Shown in pieces: positions 1 to 11,243 of a stretch of 64,000 nucleotides of DNA. Source of the DNA: Sorghum bicolor (Eukaryota; Streptophyta; Magnoliopsida; Poales; Poaceae); assembly GCF_000003195.3 (NCBI RefSeq), contig NC_012872.2, forward strand, positions 50,821,695 to 50,885,694, written 5' to 3'. Each line of letters begins with the position of its first letter. Position 1 is the stretch's first letter. The position numbers and the translations under genes were made by a program. The notes beneath the pieces are model-generated. The model searched no databases, was not told where the DNA came from, and saw only the letters and a list, made by a program, of their open reading frames with translations.

Positions 1-593
1 TCATCACCATACACCATTCATTCGCCACACATGCACATCTTGATTTGACTTATTGACTTGTTTCTCTGGATCCATGGTTTGACTATGCAATAAATGTCTT
101 GTAAGTATGTATTAGCTGTCTCCCACCTATGAGCTCCAGATATCAAAACCTTATTAGAGTAGGGTGAGAGAGAAGGCAATGTTACTATGCCTCATACCAA
201 AAATACCACATACTTTGAGAGAAGGCATATACCATCACTGCCTTGGTAAGGATCCAGAAATACCACAAAAGAGAGACTAGAGAGAGTCATACAAGGAATC
301 TCTGAGTTTTATTTTGAAAATGTACAAAAACTCCAGAGCTATAGTTGATCAAAGAATAAGAGACATGGCGCTTGACTTGACCGTTCTATCTTTTAACTGC
401 TCAAGACATAAGTGACGGTTGCAAGCCCCACGATGAAAGGTAAAATGAGTAAGTTTTAAGTCTTAACAGTTTACCCAAACCTAGAGATGAGATCTTGTTT
501 GAACGCATGTGTACCTTTAAGGCATGAAACCACTGCAGAAACTCTTGAGTCCATCCTTGCTCACGGACGAGCAAGAGGTAAGCTTGGGGGAGT

Positions 594-1931
594 TGTTGAC
601 GGTCCTTAAGTACCAAATTTAATCATCAAATAAATAAAGAAAAGGATCCAAATGCAACCAACACCCAGACTTAGGGTTTTATCTGACAGAATTCCACGAG
701 TTTTGGTGTTTGTCTATTTCTACAGGGGGTTATCAGGAAATATGAAGGAAAGGCCCACATGTCGGGTTTACATAGAGATATTAACGTGCCGCGTAATTTT
801 CTATCATCTAGAAGACTCTAGAAGCCACGGGAACGAACGGGAGGCCGAGCGGGCTCGGGGGCAGGGCGCCCGCCCTCCCCCCTTGGGCGCCCACCCTGCT
901 GCAGTGGCCAATCATGTTCAACCTCGCGGATTATGCTCCACCGACCTAAAGGATCAAGGATAACCGTTCAATCTATGTCGGTTTGATCCGACGGCCCAGA
1001 TTCACTTGAGGGGACTATATAAGCAGACCCCCTGGCCCTTGGAGGAGGCACCTCTTCATCCTTATTCATTATTCATAGACAGAGCAAAAGCTAGGGTTTG
1101 GAGATGAGAGCTCTCCTCTCTTCCCTAAACTAGAGTAGATCTAGATAGTAGCGAGATGGAGAGCGAAGGAGGATTAGAGGAGAGGCCGGCCTGTCGGTTC
1201 TTCCTCCGGTTGTACTTCGCCATGATCAAGCTCTAATCAAGCTTGCTCATGGGATGACTCTGGTAATCTACTTCTAATTCATTATGCAATTACTAATCAT
1301 GTATGTTCTGGTTCACAACTCTTTTGAGTACTTTAATCTATAGGACGCTATAGGTGAGAGTTGTAGTATAGGTGTAAGCGTGGTGCTTAGACCTAGATTA
1401 CTTGTGGATATCCCCTATCTAGCTGGATCGTGTGGTAGGCCGCGTAAGTGACAGCTATGTTGGTCCTCTGTAGCCCACCTCCCGTTAGCAGGACTGGTAG
1501 GGTTTATCGGCCTATGGATAAGCATCCTTTGTGGTGTATTCTTATCACGTGGTTCGTCCCAGACATAGACATACCCCTTTGAAGTAGAGAAACCATAGTT
1601 ATCCTCTCTATTCTGCTACCATCGCCCATATATTAGATTGTTCTACTCTCTATTCCCATATTATCACCCATTGTTATCTTACCTTTAATATTGTTCTTAT
1701 TCAATTCTACCGTCTTTCCTATTTGCACCTATCTATATATCTTGGTTAAGTTAGAACGTAGTTGGTTCTCCCGTTTCCCTGTGGATATGATAAAACCTTT
1801 AACCAGGAAAAAGCTTCAACGGTATCCGTGCGCTTGCGGATTATCTGTGTGCGTATAAATACCATAGTACACTCTAGTGCCATGCTGGGGATGACAACCT
1901 AGTATTCAAGTGGTGTTAGCAAGTGTCAACA
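594..1931 (+). repeat. 3' LTR of element C
   Basis: It starts TGTTGACGGTCC and ends GTGTCAACA, so it has the TG...CA ends of an LTR. It is homologous to the LTRs of D and F, but its last approximately 100 bases differ from D, marking another subfamily. A TATA box (TATATAA, 1016-1022) follows the CT-poor U3. The short ORF at 652-963 has counterparts in the other copies but shows no domain and is taken as LTR non-coding. Confidence 0.85.
1016..1022 (+). promoter_or_regulatory. TATA box in LTR of element C
   Basis: TATATAA at the same LTR place where D and F have TATAAAA, preceded by a conserved block with GATCAAGGATAACCGTTCAA. This is the likely U3 core promoter. Confidence 0.55.
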
Positions 1932-2236
1932 CTAGTGAGCTTAGGCTTTGTGCGCTTTGCCTCACTAGTTTGTGTGGAAGCTCCCCCGGTTTACAAAGTA
2001 CTAGTTACATAGGTTTGTGTGACCTTGCTTCTAGATTTGGTTAGGTGAGCTCTTGCTAAGGTAGCACCTTGTTTTCTTATTTAGGATCTTTTACAAGGTG
2101 CTAGAGAACTTAGATAGAGGGGTGTAGTCTTGGCTAGGCCGATAGATTTAATTCCGTATTTGTTTCGGTTAGCCGGTGCGTTAAGTTTTAGAAAGGACTA
2201 TTCACCCCCCCTCTAGTCCGCCATCTCGACCCTTCA
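1932..2236 (+). repeat. 5' LTR of element B, 3' remnant
   Basis: This is the last approximately 305 bases of B's 5' LTR, nearly identical to 17832-18143 and ending GACCCTTCA. The rest of the LTR is left of the window, pushed away by insertion of C. Confidence 0.88.
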
Positions 2237-2238
2237 AT

Positions 2239-2250
2239 TGGTATCAAAGC
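2239..2250 (+). other. Primer binding site of element B (initiator tRNA-Met)
   Basis: TGGTATCAAAGC, two bases after the LTR end. It is complementary to the 3' end of plant initiator tRNA-Met with one mismatch to the usual TGGTATCAGAGC. The same sequence serves element A. Confidence 0.85.
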
Positions 2251-2287
2251 TAGGTCTCTCATTTGTGGTCTTCACCGACCTGAGAGG

Positions 2288-3073
2288 ATGGCGGCTTATG
2301 GGCTAGATGTTGAGTGTCCACACTCTTTTGTTGGCACACACTTTGCACGGTGGAGAAATTGGATGCAATGCAATTTTATGTTTATTTCTCCTCAAATTTG
2401 GTGGATGGTAGATGTAGGCTTTTCTCATGTGTTGGATGAAGATGATCTAACTCAAGCACAAGAAAAATGCCTAGATCTAGACATCCAAGCTACTAACATC
2501 ATGTATAGATCTTTGGATGATTGCATATTCGGAGAGATCATTGACATGAAGACCGCCCATGAGATTTGGGTATTTCTCAATGAGAAATATGGGGCAATCT
2601 CCAATGATGATGATGTGCGAAAGGTGGAGGCACATGAGGATGTTGAGCATGACCACAACACCGTGGATGTGGAGGATTGCTCCACCTCATGGTCAAGTGA
2701 TGATGACGATCGGTCAACCACAAGCTCACTTGACAAGATTGATGATGATGCCACAAGTGAGGCAAATGATGACACTACTTCATGCACACTTGATGGTGAA
2801 GATGATGGTTCATGCTCAAGCCATGAATATGATGCTACTACAAGCTCATCCACTACACCACATAGCTTCATGTCACATGGTGACACCAAGGTATATAATG
2901 CTAATGTGGTTGATCATGTTGTCTCATATGATGAGCTTGTTAGTAGACTTGCTAGCATGACTATGTCTTTAGAAAAAGAGAAAGCTAAAACTTTGAAATT
3001 TGAAAATGAAAACTCATTTCTAAAGACCACATGTGAACAACAAAAGCATCTACTTTATGTTACTACTTGTTCA
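2288..3073 (+). pseudogene. gag: Element B gag, 5' part (interrupted by element D)
   Basis: Copia-type capsid gene. It starts at the ATG at 2288, 38 bases after the PBS. The first about 110 residues carry a DUF4219/UBN2-like gag region (WRNWMQCN, then the IWVFLNEKYG stretch). An Asp/Ser-rich linker and the start of a coiled coil (LEKEKAKTLKFENE) follow. Here the frame runs into D after the serine codon TCA of the target duplication, and a stop follows within D at 3077-3079. The same frame resumes at 11244, so one uninterrupted gag of about 665 codons was present before D arrived. This is close to the 663-codon gag of A. I infer that B's gag had no stop of its own at the time of the insertion, because none is visible now in either half. 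Confidence 0.85.
3069..3073 (+). repeat. Target site duplication of D, left copy
   Basis: GTTCA directly before D's 5' LTR. The same five bases follow D's 3' LTR at 11239-11243. Five bases is the usual length for Ty3/gypsy integrases. Confidence 0.93.
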
Positions 3074-4734
3074 TGTTGACGGTCCTTAAGTATCATTTAA
3101 TTATCAAATAAACAAAGAAAAGGATCCAAGTGAAATCAACATCCAGACTTAGGGTTTTATCTGACAGAATTCCACGAGTTTTGGTGTTTGTCTATTTCTG
3201 CAGGGGGTTATCAGGAAATAGGAAGAAAGGCCCACACGTCGGGATTACATAGAGATATCAACGAGCCGTGCAATTATCTTACATCTAGAAGACTCCAGAA
3301 GCCACGGGAACGAAGCGGAGGCCGAACGGGGCCTAGCCCTGGGCGCTCGCCTAGGAGACCAGGGCGCCCGCCCCCTTACAGAGTCCAATCAGAACTCTCT
3401 TTCGGGATCAATCTCCATCGACCTAAAGGATCAAGGATAACCATTCAATCAATGTCGGTTTGATCTGACGGCCCATATTCACTTGGAGGGACTATAAAAC
3501 CAGACCCCTTGGCCCCTGGAGGAGGGAGCCTCTCAACCCTAATTCATTATTCCTCAAGGGAGAAGAAGCCTCTGATCAAGCCTAGAGCCACCACATCAAT
3601 TAGACATCTAGATTAGCATAGCTACATAGGATTAGAACTAGAAGGAGTCAATCTTTGATTGGTTTCCGGATCTGTCAAGAGGATTCTTGGTAATTCTCTA
3701 ATTGTTCTTCTAATTGTTCTCTAATCATCTTTGTTCTTCAATATTATGAATATGACTTTGTTCTACTTCAATATATTGCTTATGACTTTGCTCTACTTGT
3801 TTATATTCAAAATTATATTGTTCTTAGTTTATCATAGTTATGTACTTGGCTTAGTTAGATTGGATCTATATACATGCTTAGGATCGTATAGCGTTTATCC
3901 ATCGGATCCATGGGTAAATGATAGATATTGTGTAGGCGTGGTGCTTATACCGTATTTATCTGCGATTGTACCCAATATGCCAGATCGTGGGGTAGTTCGT
4001 GATAGTGACAGCTTCATTGATTCTTATATAGTCCCCCTCTCGTGTATTGGGCTGGCAGAGCAATATTATTACAAGGGAGTTATTGCTATGTTTCTCATTT
4101 ACCTTGCTAATATCACTATGCATGGGCGTAATCTTGTCTTGCAATGATTGCTAAGTATGCTTGCACTAACTATGATAATGCTAGACTGTATAGTTGAGAA
4201 TAACTTAGGAAATATTCTTGTAGTTCGTTCTAATACCATGCTAATGACTTTTTAGAGTATCTAATTGAGGTGCTTATCATATTTATTATGTGGCTAGTTA
4301 TGCTGATCAGATTAGTTATCTTTGTCACTATTCATACTTTATATATATCCTTTATGTGACAGTTAACCTTGTATGAGAGAGTTAGATAAATGTTCTCAAT
4401 TATACATGCAATGATAGATACTCAATTCTCTATTCTATTCTATAATCAACATTGATGGTTACTAATCCCTTCGCAGTGGTAAAAATATAAATAACGATAC
4501 CTGGAATACTTTCCGGTTAAAATGCTACATCGGTATTAATCTGTGCGCTTGCAGATCCCATTCATTATTTATTTAGATGAGCAATTGCATATTTCAATAC
4601 CGTGTCTCTTATGTCATGCTGGGGATGACAACTTGGCTTAAGTGGCATGAGGGATAGGTTTGGCATTTTTGGCACTGTTATCAGAATTAGAAAACTAAGT
4701 CTACTTTTGGTAATGATGTTAAGAATACCCAACA
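3074..4734 (+). repeat. 5' LTR of element D
   Basis: 1661 bases, starting TGTTGACGG and ending ACCCAACA. Compared with the 3' LTR it contains 141 extra bases between two TATGC motifs (3976-3980 and 4117-4121). The ORF at 3731-4147 lies across this AT-rich part and has no sign of being coding. Confidence 0.92.
3493..3499 (+). promoter_or_regulatory. TATA box in 5' LTR of D
   Basis: TATAAAA about 420 bases into the LTR, conserved in the 3' LTR (10141-10147) and in F. It is the likely start of the R region within the next 30-40 bases. Confidence 0.6.
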
Positions 4735-4742
4735 AGCATTTT

Positions 4743-4760
4743 TGGCGCCGTTACCGGGGA
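4743..4760 (+). other. Primer binding site of D (tRNA-Asp)
   Basis: TGGCGCCGTTACCGGGGA, eight bases after the LTR. It is complementary to the 3' end of plant tRNA-Asp(GTC) with one mismatch. F has the perfect 18-base match. Confidence 0.85.
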
Positions 4761-4893
4761 AGGTTGATTACTAATCAGGAATGGATATAGATTTTTGAGT
4801 TATCATTCGCATCACTAATATGATTGAGCTTATCGATTCTCTCATACAGTTTTATCCCGATATTTTTCTATTTTATCTTATGCAGGGGAATGT

Positions 4894-7542
4894 ATGAATA
4901 GAAGACATCTTCCAGGAAATTTTGTTGTCAACCCCGAAGCGTTATTCAGAAAAACAAGAGCTAAGCTCAAGAAGAGATCATCAACACTTCAGCAAGAAGC
5001 TTCATCCAATCAAGAAGATCACTGGAACTTGTCTTCAGAGTCCGAAGTCATGGCAAACAAATCGATCCGCAAGTTCTCAGCTCCCACTATGGACAACATC
5101 CGCACTGGACCTGCTGCAGAGATCGATGACAACTTTGAGCTCAAGCCTGGACTTATCAACATGGTGCAATCCAACCAGTTCTGTGGGAAGGCACATGAAG
5201 ATGCTAGTGCTCATCTCCAACACTTTCTAGAAATTTGCAGCACATTTACCATATCAGGACTCCCCAGAGATGATATACTACTTCGCCTCTTCCCATTCTC
5301 ACTGTTAGGAAGAGCGAAGTAGTGGTTCTACGCTACAAAGGAGAAGAATACTACGTGGGCACTCTTCTCTACGAATTTTCTGGCTAAGTTCTCTCCCATG
5401 GGCAAGACCAATGCTCTCTGTGGGAAGATTACAAGTTTTCAGCAACAACATGATGAATCCGTTCTAGAAGCATGGGAGCGCTTCCAAGACTACATCCTAG
5501 AATGTCCCCATCATGGAATGGAGAGTTGGCTACTGATGCAGACGTTTTATCATGGGCTCGGCAACAGTGCCCGAGTGACCATGCATGCTGCAGCTGGAGG
5601 AGCATTCTTATCACTCACCATACCACAAGCCACAGCTCTTGTGGAGAAGATGGTGTCCAACCAAAGCTGGAATGAAGAGAGGACCCAGACACGCAAGAAA
5701 GGTGGAGGTATGTATCAGCTCAAGGAGGTAGACATGTTGTCTGCAAAGCTAGACCTGCTCATGAAGAAGCTCAATGATAGAGCTGGAGATAAGAAAGAAG
5801 TTATGCACATCTACGACTCTCACATGACTTGTGAGGAGTGTGGAGACACTGGACACTCAGGCAATCACTGTCCTGAGATGCTTGAGGATGTGAACTACAT
5901 AAACAACAACAACAACTACTACTACAACCGTCCTCAACAAAATCAAGGTTGGAATCAACAGAGGCCTAACTACTCAGGTAATTATCAAGGTAACAATTCT
6001 AACAATAATAATAATTTTCCACCTCTGAGAGAGTTAGTGTCTAATCAAGGAAAGCTAATGGATAACCTATCTAAGAAATTGGCATCTATTGATAAAATGC
6101 TAGAAAATATAAATAATAGAATGGATAATTTCTTTACTGCCATCAAGAATCAAATTAGCTTTAATAAAATGATTGAATCTCAGTTAAATCAAATAGCTGC
6201 TGCTGTTCCTGCTACTAACCCCGGTATACCATCACAACCGGAAGGATTAGAATCGGCAAATCTTGTACACATGTTTGATGCAGGTAACTATTGGAGTAAC
6301 CCCGTCACTGAAGTTAATACTGACCTTCTGCCGGTCAAGAGAGGCGATCCAGGACGCCCCGTCATCCCGATCTCCATCGGCATGGTGGACTTCCCAGAAG
6401 CACTCTGCGACTTTGGCTCTAGTGTCAACATTATGCCCAGGGTACTCTATGAAAAATTCTTTACATATCCTTTATTAGAAACAACCATGTGTTTGCAGTT
6501 TGCAGATCAGGCGTTAACTTTCCCAAAGGGAATATTGAAGAATCTTTGTGTCCGAGTTGGTACCTTGTTCGCCCTAGCAGACTTCGTGGTGATAGAGACC
6601 GGTAATGATGAGAGGGCACCCATCATCTTAGGGAGGTCATTCTTAAACACCTCGGGAGCTGTCATATACGCTAGTGCTGCCAAGATCAGTTTCTACATTA
6701 AAGGGAGAAAGGAGACATTTTTCTTCAAGAACAAGACTACACAAATCCCAGAGCAATCCCGACATGAACCAAGGAAGAGGACCAACAGGAGGAACAGGAA
6801 CAAGCAAGTGTGGACCGAATCAGCTAAGATGGTCACTACAGTTCAAGGAGGTCAAGATCATCAACTTAAGTCACCATTTCTGACCAAGAAGGACGACCCA
6901 GGAATGCCAAGCATCTATTGCTCCATAAATAGATACAACTTCTACAAGACGTTTTGCGACACCGGATCGGGCGTCAACATAATGGCCGCAGTCACCTATC
7001 GGCTCTTGTTCGAAACCATGCCCTTAAGACCAACATACATTTAGCTCCAGATGGCAGATCAGACATTTCGAGAGGTTAAAGGTATAGTAACTGATGTTCC
7101 TGTCAAAATAGACGATCATTTTGTCTACACAGACTTTTAGGTTATTGACATGGGAGAAGACGAATACGATCCACCCATCATCCTTGGAAGACCGTTCCTC
7201 AGCACCGTTAAAGCAATCATCTACATTGGAACTGGAGAAGTCCATATGCACTTCCCCTCAGAGAAGGTACGCCGCTATTTTACTGACCCTAACTATATCG
7301 TTGAAGACTCTAAGCAGGTAAGGAAACGACGCAACCGCAACCAGAGGAGGCAAATCATCAAGGACGGATGGACAGACTATGAAGGAGAAGTGGTAACGTC
7401 AGAAGACGTACAGTTTAAACAGAATTATCCTGAGGAGACCGAAGCACCAAGTCAGGTGTGGAGAGAAAAGATAACCATACATGAAGAAGAGGCGCTGCCG
7501 GAAGTACCGACTACGCCACCCAACGAATCCCAGGACGACTGA
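4894..7542 (+). pseudogene. gag: Element D gag plus two protease-like domains, three in-frame TAG stops
   Basis: One frame runs from the ATG at 4894 to the TGA at 7540-7542, broken by TAG at 5320-5322, 7042-7044 and 7138-7140. Domains in order: a Ty3-type gag (about 5090-5700); a CCHC zinc knuckle CEECGDTGHSGNHCP (about 5830-5875); an Asn/Tyr-rich linker; a first retropepsin-like domain (about 6337-6720, active-site region CDFGSSVNIMP, flap-side ILGRSFL); and a second one (about 6885-7300, CDTGSGVNIM, ILGRPFL). The first has Phe where aspartic proteases usually have Thr or Ser after the catalytic Asp. The second TAG is CAG in F, direct evidence for a C-to-T change. RT and integrase are absent. 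Confidence 0.85.
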
Positions 7543-9718
7543 GAAAACGGAGAGTCCCGTTCGGAGGACTTAAAAACACCGAACGCCTTGCCAAGAGGTA
7601 AATTTGGTAGTTATCCTTTCCCTTTCAATTATTTCAAATAGTTTACTTAGTTAATCATGTTCATGCTATCCTAAAAAGAAAATAAAAATGTTAAAAAAAT
7701 AGTAAGCCCCATGTGAGTATACGAGTGGCATAACCCATAAGTACATTCACTGTGGTGGCATAAAAATAAAATAAATATTTCTTTTCTGCTCTATAAAATG
7801 AAAATATAAAAAATAGGGTGTAACATTTATTGAGGAGACTCATCATGATAAAGACTAGATATTTATGCTAACACTTAATCAGTTCCACAAGCTTTGTTGT
7901 CTATTTGAGCTCCACAGAATTTAAGAATCAAGAAGACTAGCAGACAGAGGACATTCTAATCGCTGTCACGATACTGCCGACTTTCAAATACACCTCTGCC
8001 ACCTGCTAGCTACATCAAGAGAAATTACGTCAAAATTCAGCTTGGGGGAGAGCACCCCCATTTATCCCGATAAGTATTTCTATCTATCTTTACACTTATA
8101 TTATATTAGAATATAAATATACATAAACCTGAAAAAACCAAATAAAGATTTTGTGCCTATATAAATATATGTCTTTTGCTTAGTATGTTTAATAAATAAA
8201 TAAATAAAGTAGCTATGCTAAACTGTATCTAAATAAAACTCTAACATGGATATGATGAATAGTTGCTCTACCTAATTTGCAAATTTGAAGTTCTCTCACT
8301 AGTTTAGATATAACTGTTATAATTTAAAGCTTGCTCTAAACCTAAACTTGTGGGATGAAAACTTGATCTGAAGTCTAAGTTGTTAACGGATATGATATGG
8401 GAAGGTTGAGTTGTTGTTTATCTATTCCTAGAGATGCTAGAAATTCTGGAGAATTTTATCTTTTAAAATCTTTAAAATAGCACATGATGAGTTCCTGTAT
8501 GATGAGAGTTTAAATTCCTACCACAGCCATATATACATGCTTGCTATACTTTGAGCCACACATTTACTATTTACTGCTTATGAGCATTGAGTGTGGTCAA
8601 GCTCTGTATACCCTTAGGAGCTTGTCATGTGCTTAAAATCAAGATTCACTTACACGTTCACTCACATATGCTACTTCTACTTCGGAAGTACCATCCACAT
8701 ATATCCACCCATTTCCATCTCCAGAACCACCCAAAAATATTCTACTCCTAATCCGGGAGAGAATAGCCAAAAATATTTCTGTTTTTCCTTGTGAAATAAA
8801 TGCTCAAGTTATCTTGGTTACTACCACTTGCTATATTATCTCATGAGATGAGTGCTCTAAAAAAAAGAAAGATACGAGGAAATAAAAAGGGGCAAGTGCC
8901 TGGAACCTCGAAAGAAAGAAAAAGAGTGAGACGAGAGGTAAAAATGGACAAGTGTCCGACAGTAGAATTAGGGGTACAAGATACCCACCTGAGAGGAAAG
9001 AAAAAGAAAAAAAGAAGAGCATCTCATTCTCCTCACAAAGTTTCAAAAGAGCAAGGAAGGTATGTATCCCCTCAAAAGAGCACAAGTAGAATTAGACTTT
9101 CACCATTGTTATCACCATCATCACCATACACCATTCATTCACCACACATGCACATCTTGATTTGACTTATGGCTTGTTTCTTTGGATCCATGGTTTGACT
9201 ATACAATAAATGTCTCGTAAGTATGTATATTTTATCTCCCACCTATGAGCTCTAGATATCAAGCCTTATTAGAGTAGGGTGAGAGAGAAGGTAATGTCAC
9301 TATGCCATATACCACAAATACTATATACTTTGAGAGAAGGCATATACCATCACTGCCTTGGTAAGGATCCAGAAATACCACAAAAGAGAGATTTGAGAGA
9401 GTCATACAAGGAATCTCTGAGTTTTATTTGAAAATCTGCAAAAACTCCAGAGCTATAGCTAATCAAGAATAAGAGACATGGCACTTGGCTAGACTGTTCT
9501 ATCTTTTAACTACTCAAGATAGAAGTGACGGTTACAAGTCCCATGGTGAAAGGTAAAGTAAGTAAGTTTTAAGTCTTGACAGTTTACTCTAACTCAGAGA
9601 TGAGATTTTATATCAAAGCATGTGTACCGTTAACTTTTAAAGGCATTTCAACAAATTCTGATCCATTACTGAGTCTATCCTTGCTTAGGGACGAGCAAGA
9701 GGTAAGCTTGGGGGAGTT
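7543..9718 (+). other. Non-coding 3' internal region of D
   Basis: 2.2 kb without a credible gene, conserved in C (1-593) and F (48545-50700, reversed). It holds an 18-base hairpin with purine tract (8043-8060) and the polypurine tract next to the 3' LTR. The 8800-9165 ORF is low-complexity Lys/Arg sequence and reads as the reverse of a T-rich stretch, so I do not call it a gene. Confidence 0.7.
9704..9718 (+). other. Polypurine tract of D
   Basis: AAGCTTGGGGGAGTT immediately before TGTTG of the 3' LTR. The corresponding site in F is AGCTCCCCCAAGCTT at 48544-48558 read on plus. Confidence 0.75.
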
Positions 9719-11238
9719 TGTTGCCGGTCCTTAAGTATCAAATTTAATTATCAAATAAACAAAGAAAAGGATCCAAATGAAATCAACATCCAGACTTAGG
9801 GTTTTATCTGACAGAAATCCATGAGTTTTGGTGTTTGTCTATTTCTGCAGAGGGTTATCAGGAAATACGGAAGAAAGGCCCACACGTCGGGATTACATAG
9901 AGATATCAATGAGTCGTGTAATTATCTTACATCTAGAAGACTCCAGAAGCCACGGGAACGAAGCGGAGGCCGAACGGGGCCTGGCCCTAGGCGCCCACCC
10001 AGGAGACCAGGGTGCCCGCCCCCTTACAGGGTCCAATCAGAACTCTCTTTCAGGATCAATCTCCACCGACCTAAAGGATCAAGGATAACCGTTCAATCAA
10101 TGTCGGTTTGATCTGACGGCCCATATTCACTTGGAGGGACTATAAAACCAGACTCCCTGGCCCCTGGAGGAGGGAGCCTCTCAACCCTAATTCATTATTC
10201 CTCAAGGGAGAAGAAGCCTCTGATCAAGCCTAGAGCCACCACATCAATTAGACATCTAGATTAGCATAGCTACATAGGATTAGAACTAGAAGGAGTCAAT
10301 CTTCGATTGGTTTCCGGATCTGTCAAGAGGATTCTTGGTAATTCTCTAATTGTTCTTCTAATTGTTCTCTAATCATCTTTGTTCTTCAATATTATGAATA
10401 TGACTTTGTTCTACTTCAATATATTGCTTATGACTTTGCTCTACTTGTTTATATTCAAGATTATATTGTTCTTAGTTTATCATAGTTATGTACTTGGCTT
10501 AGTTAGATTGGATCTATATACATGCTTAGGATCGTATAGCGTTTATCCATCGGATCCATGGGTAAATGATAGATATTGTGTAGGAGTGGTGCTTATACCG
10601 TATTTATCTGCGATTGTACCCAATATGCATGGGCGTAATGTTGTCTTGCAATGATTGCTAAGTATGCTTGTACTAACTATGATAATGCTAGACTGTATAG
10701 TTGAGAATAACTTAAGAAATATTCTTGTAGTTCGTTCTAATACTATGCTAATGACTTTCTAGAGTATCTAATTGAGGTGCTTATCATATTTATTATGTGG
10801 CTAGTTATGCTGATCAGATTAATTATCTTTGTCACTATTCATACTTTATATATATCCTTTATGTGACACTTAACCCTATATGAGAGAGTTAGATAAATGT
10901 TCTCAATTATACATGCAATGATAGATACTCAATTCTCTATTCTATTCTATAATCAACATTGATGGTTACTAATCCCTTCCCAGTGGTAAAAATATAAATA
11001 ACGATACCTGGAATACTTCCCGGTTAAAATGCTACATCGGTATTAATCTGTGCGCTTGCAGATCCCATTCATTATTTATTTAGATGAGCAATTGCATATT
11101 TCAATACCGCGTCTCTTATGTCATGCTGATGACAACTTGGCTTAAGTGGCATGAGGGATAGGTTTGGCATTTTTGGCACTGTTATTAGAATTAGAAAACT
11201 AAGTCTACTTTTGGTAATGATGTTAAGAATACCCAACA
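9719..11238 (+). repeat. 3' LTR of element D
   Basis: 1520 bases, the same ends as the 5' LTR (here TGTTGCCGG at the start). It lacks the 141-base block of the 5' LTR, and a three-base loss is visible in ATGCTGATGAC near 11130. Confidence 0.92.
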
Positions 11239-11243
11239 GTTCA
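11239..11243 (+). repeat. Target site duplication of D, right copy
   Basis: GTTCA, identical to 3069-3073. It ends on the codon boundary at which B's gag frame resumes. Confidence 0.93.

Larger units (their letters stand above)
1..1931 (+). mobile_element. Element C: Athila-like non-autonomous LTR retrotransposon, 3' part only
   Basis: Bases 1-593 match the 3' internal non-coding region of element D (about 9107-9718) almost line for line, including the purine-rich end GGGGGAG before the LTR. They are followed by one LTR. The 5' part lies left of the window. C is inserted in the 5' LTR of Sirevirus B: the base after C's LTR resumes B's LTR sequence, which is uninterrupted in B's other LTR near 17832. 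The right-hand target duplication would be CTAGT (1932-1936); the left copy is outside the window. No protein-coding sequence of this copy is in view. Confidence 0.85.
3074..11238 (+). mobile_element. Element D: complete Athila-like non-autonomous LTR retrotransposon
   Basis: LTRs 3074-4734 and 9719-11238, flanked by GTTCA duplications. The PBS is complementary to tRNA-Asp, which is typical of the Athila lineage of Ty3/gypsy. Inside is one gag-protease ORF with three stops and about 2.2 kb of non-coding DNA; no RT, RNase H or integrase is present. C and F share the same layout, so lack of pol is a family trait rather than a private deletion. By eye the LTRs differ by roughly 35-40 substitutions plus a 141-bp indel, so the insertion is much older than E. 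Confidence 0.92.

Noticed and set aside
2452..2960. Three other ORFs overlapping B's gag
   Set aside because: Antisense and +1 shadows of a low-complexity Asp/Ser-rich gag region.
3731..4147. 138-codon ORF with hydrophobic start in D's 5' LTR
   Set aside because: AT-rich LTR sequence. The frame is broken in the 3' LTR by the 141-base indel, and no homology is evident.
8800..9165. 121-codon Lys/Arg-rich ORF in D
   Set aside because: Low-complexity purine stretch in the non-coding 3' region. The match in F is a T-rich stretch without a conserved frame.
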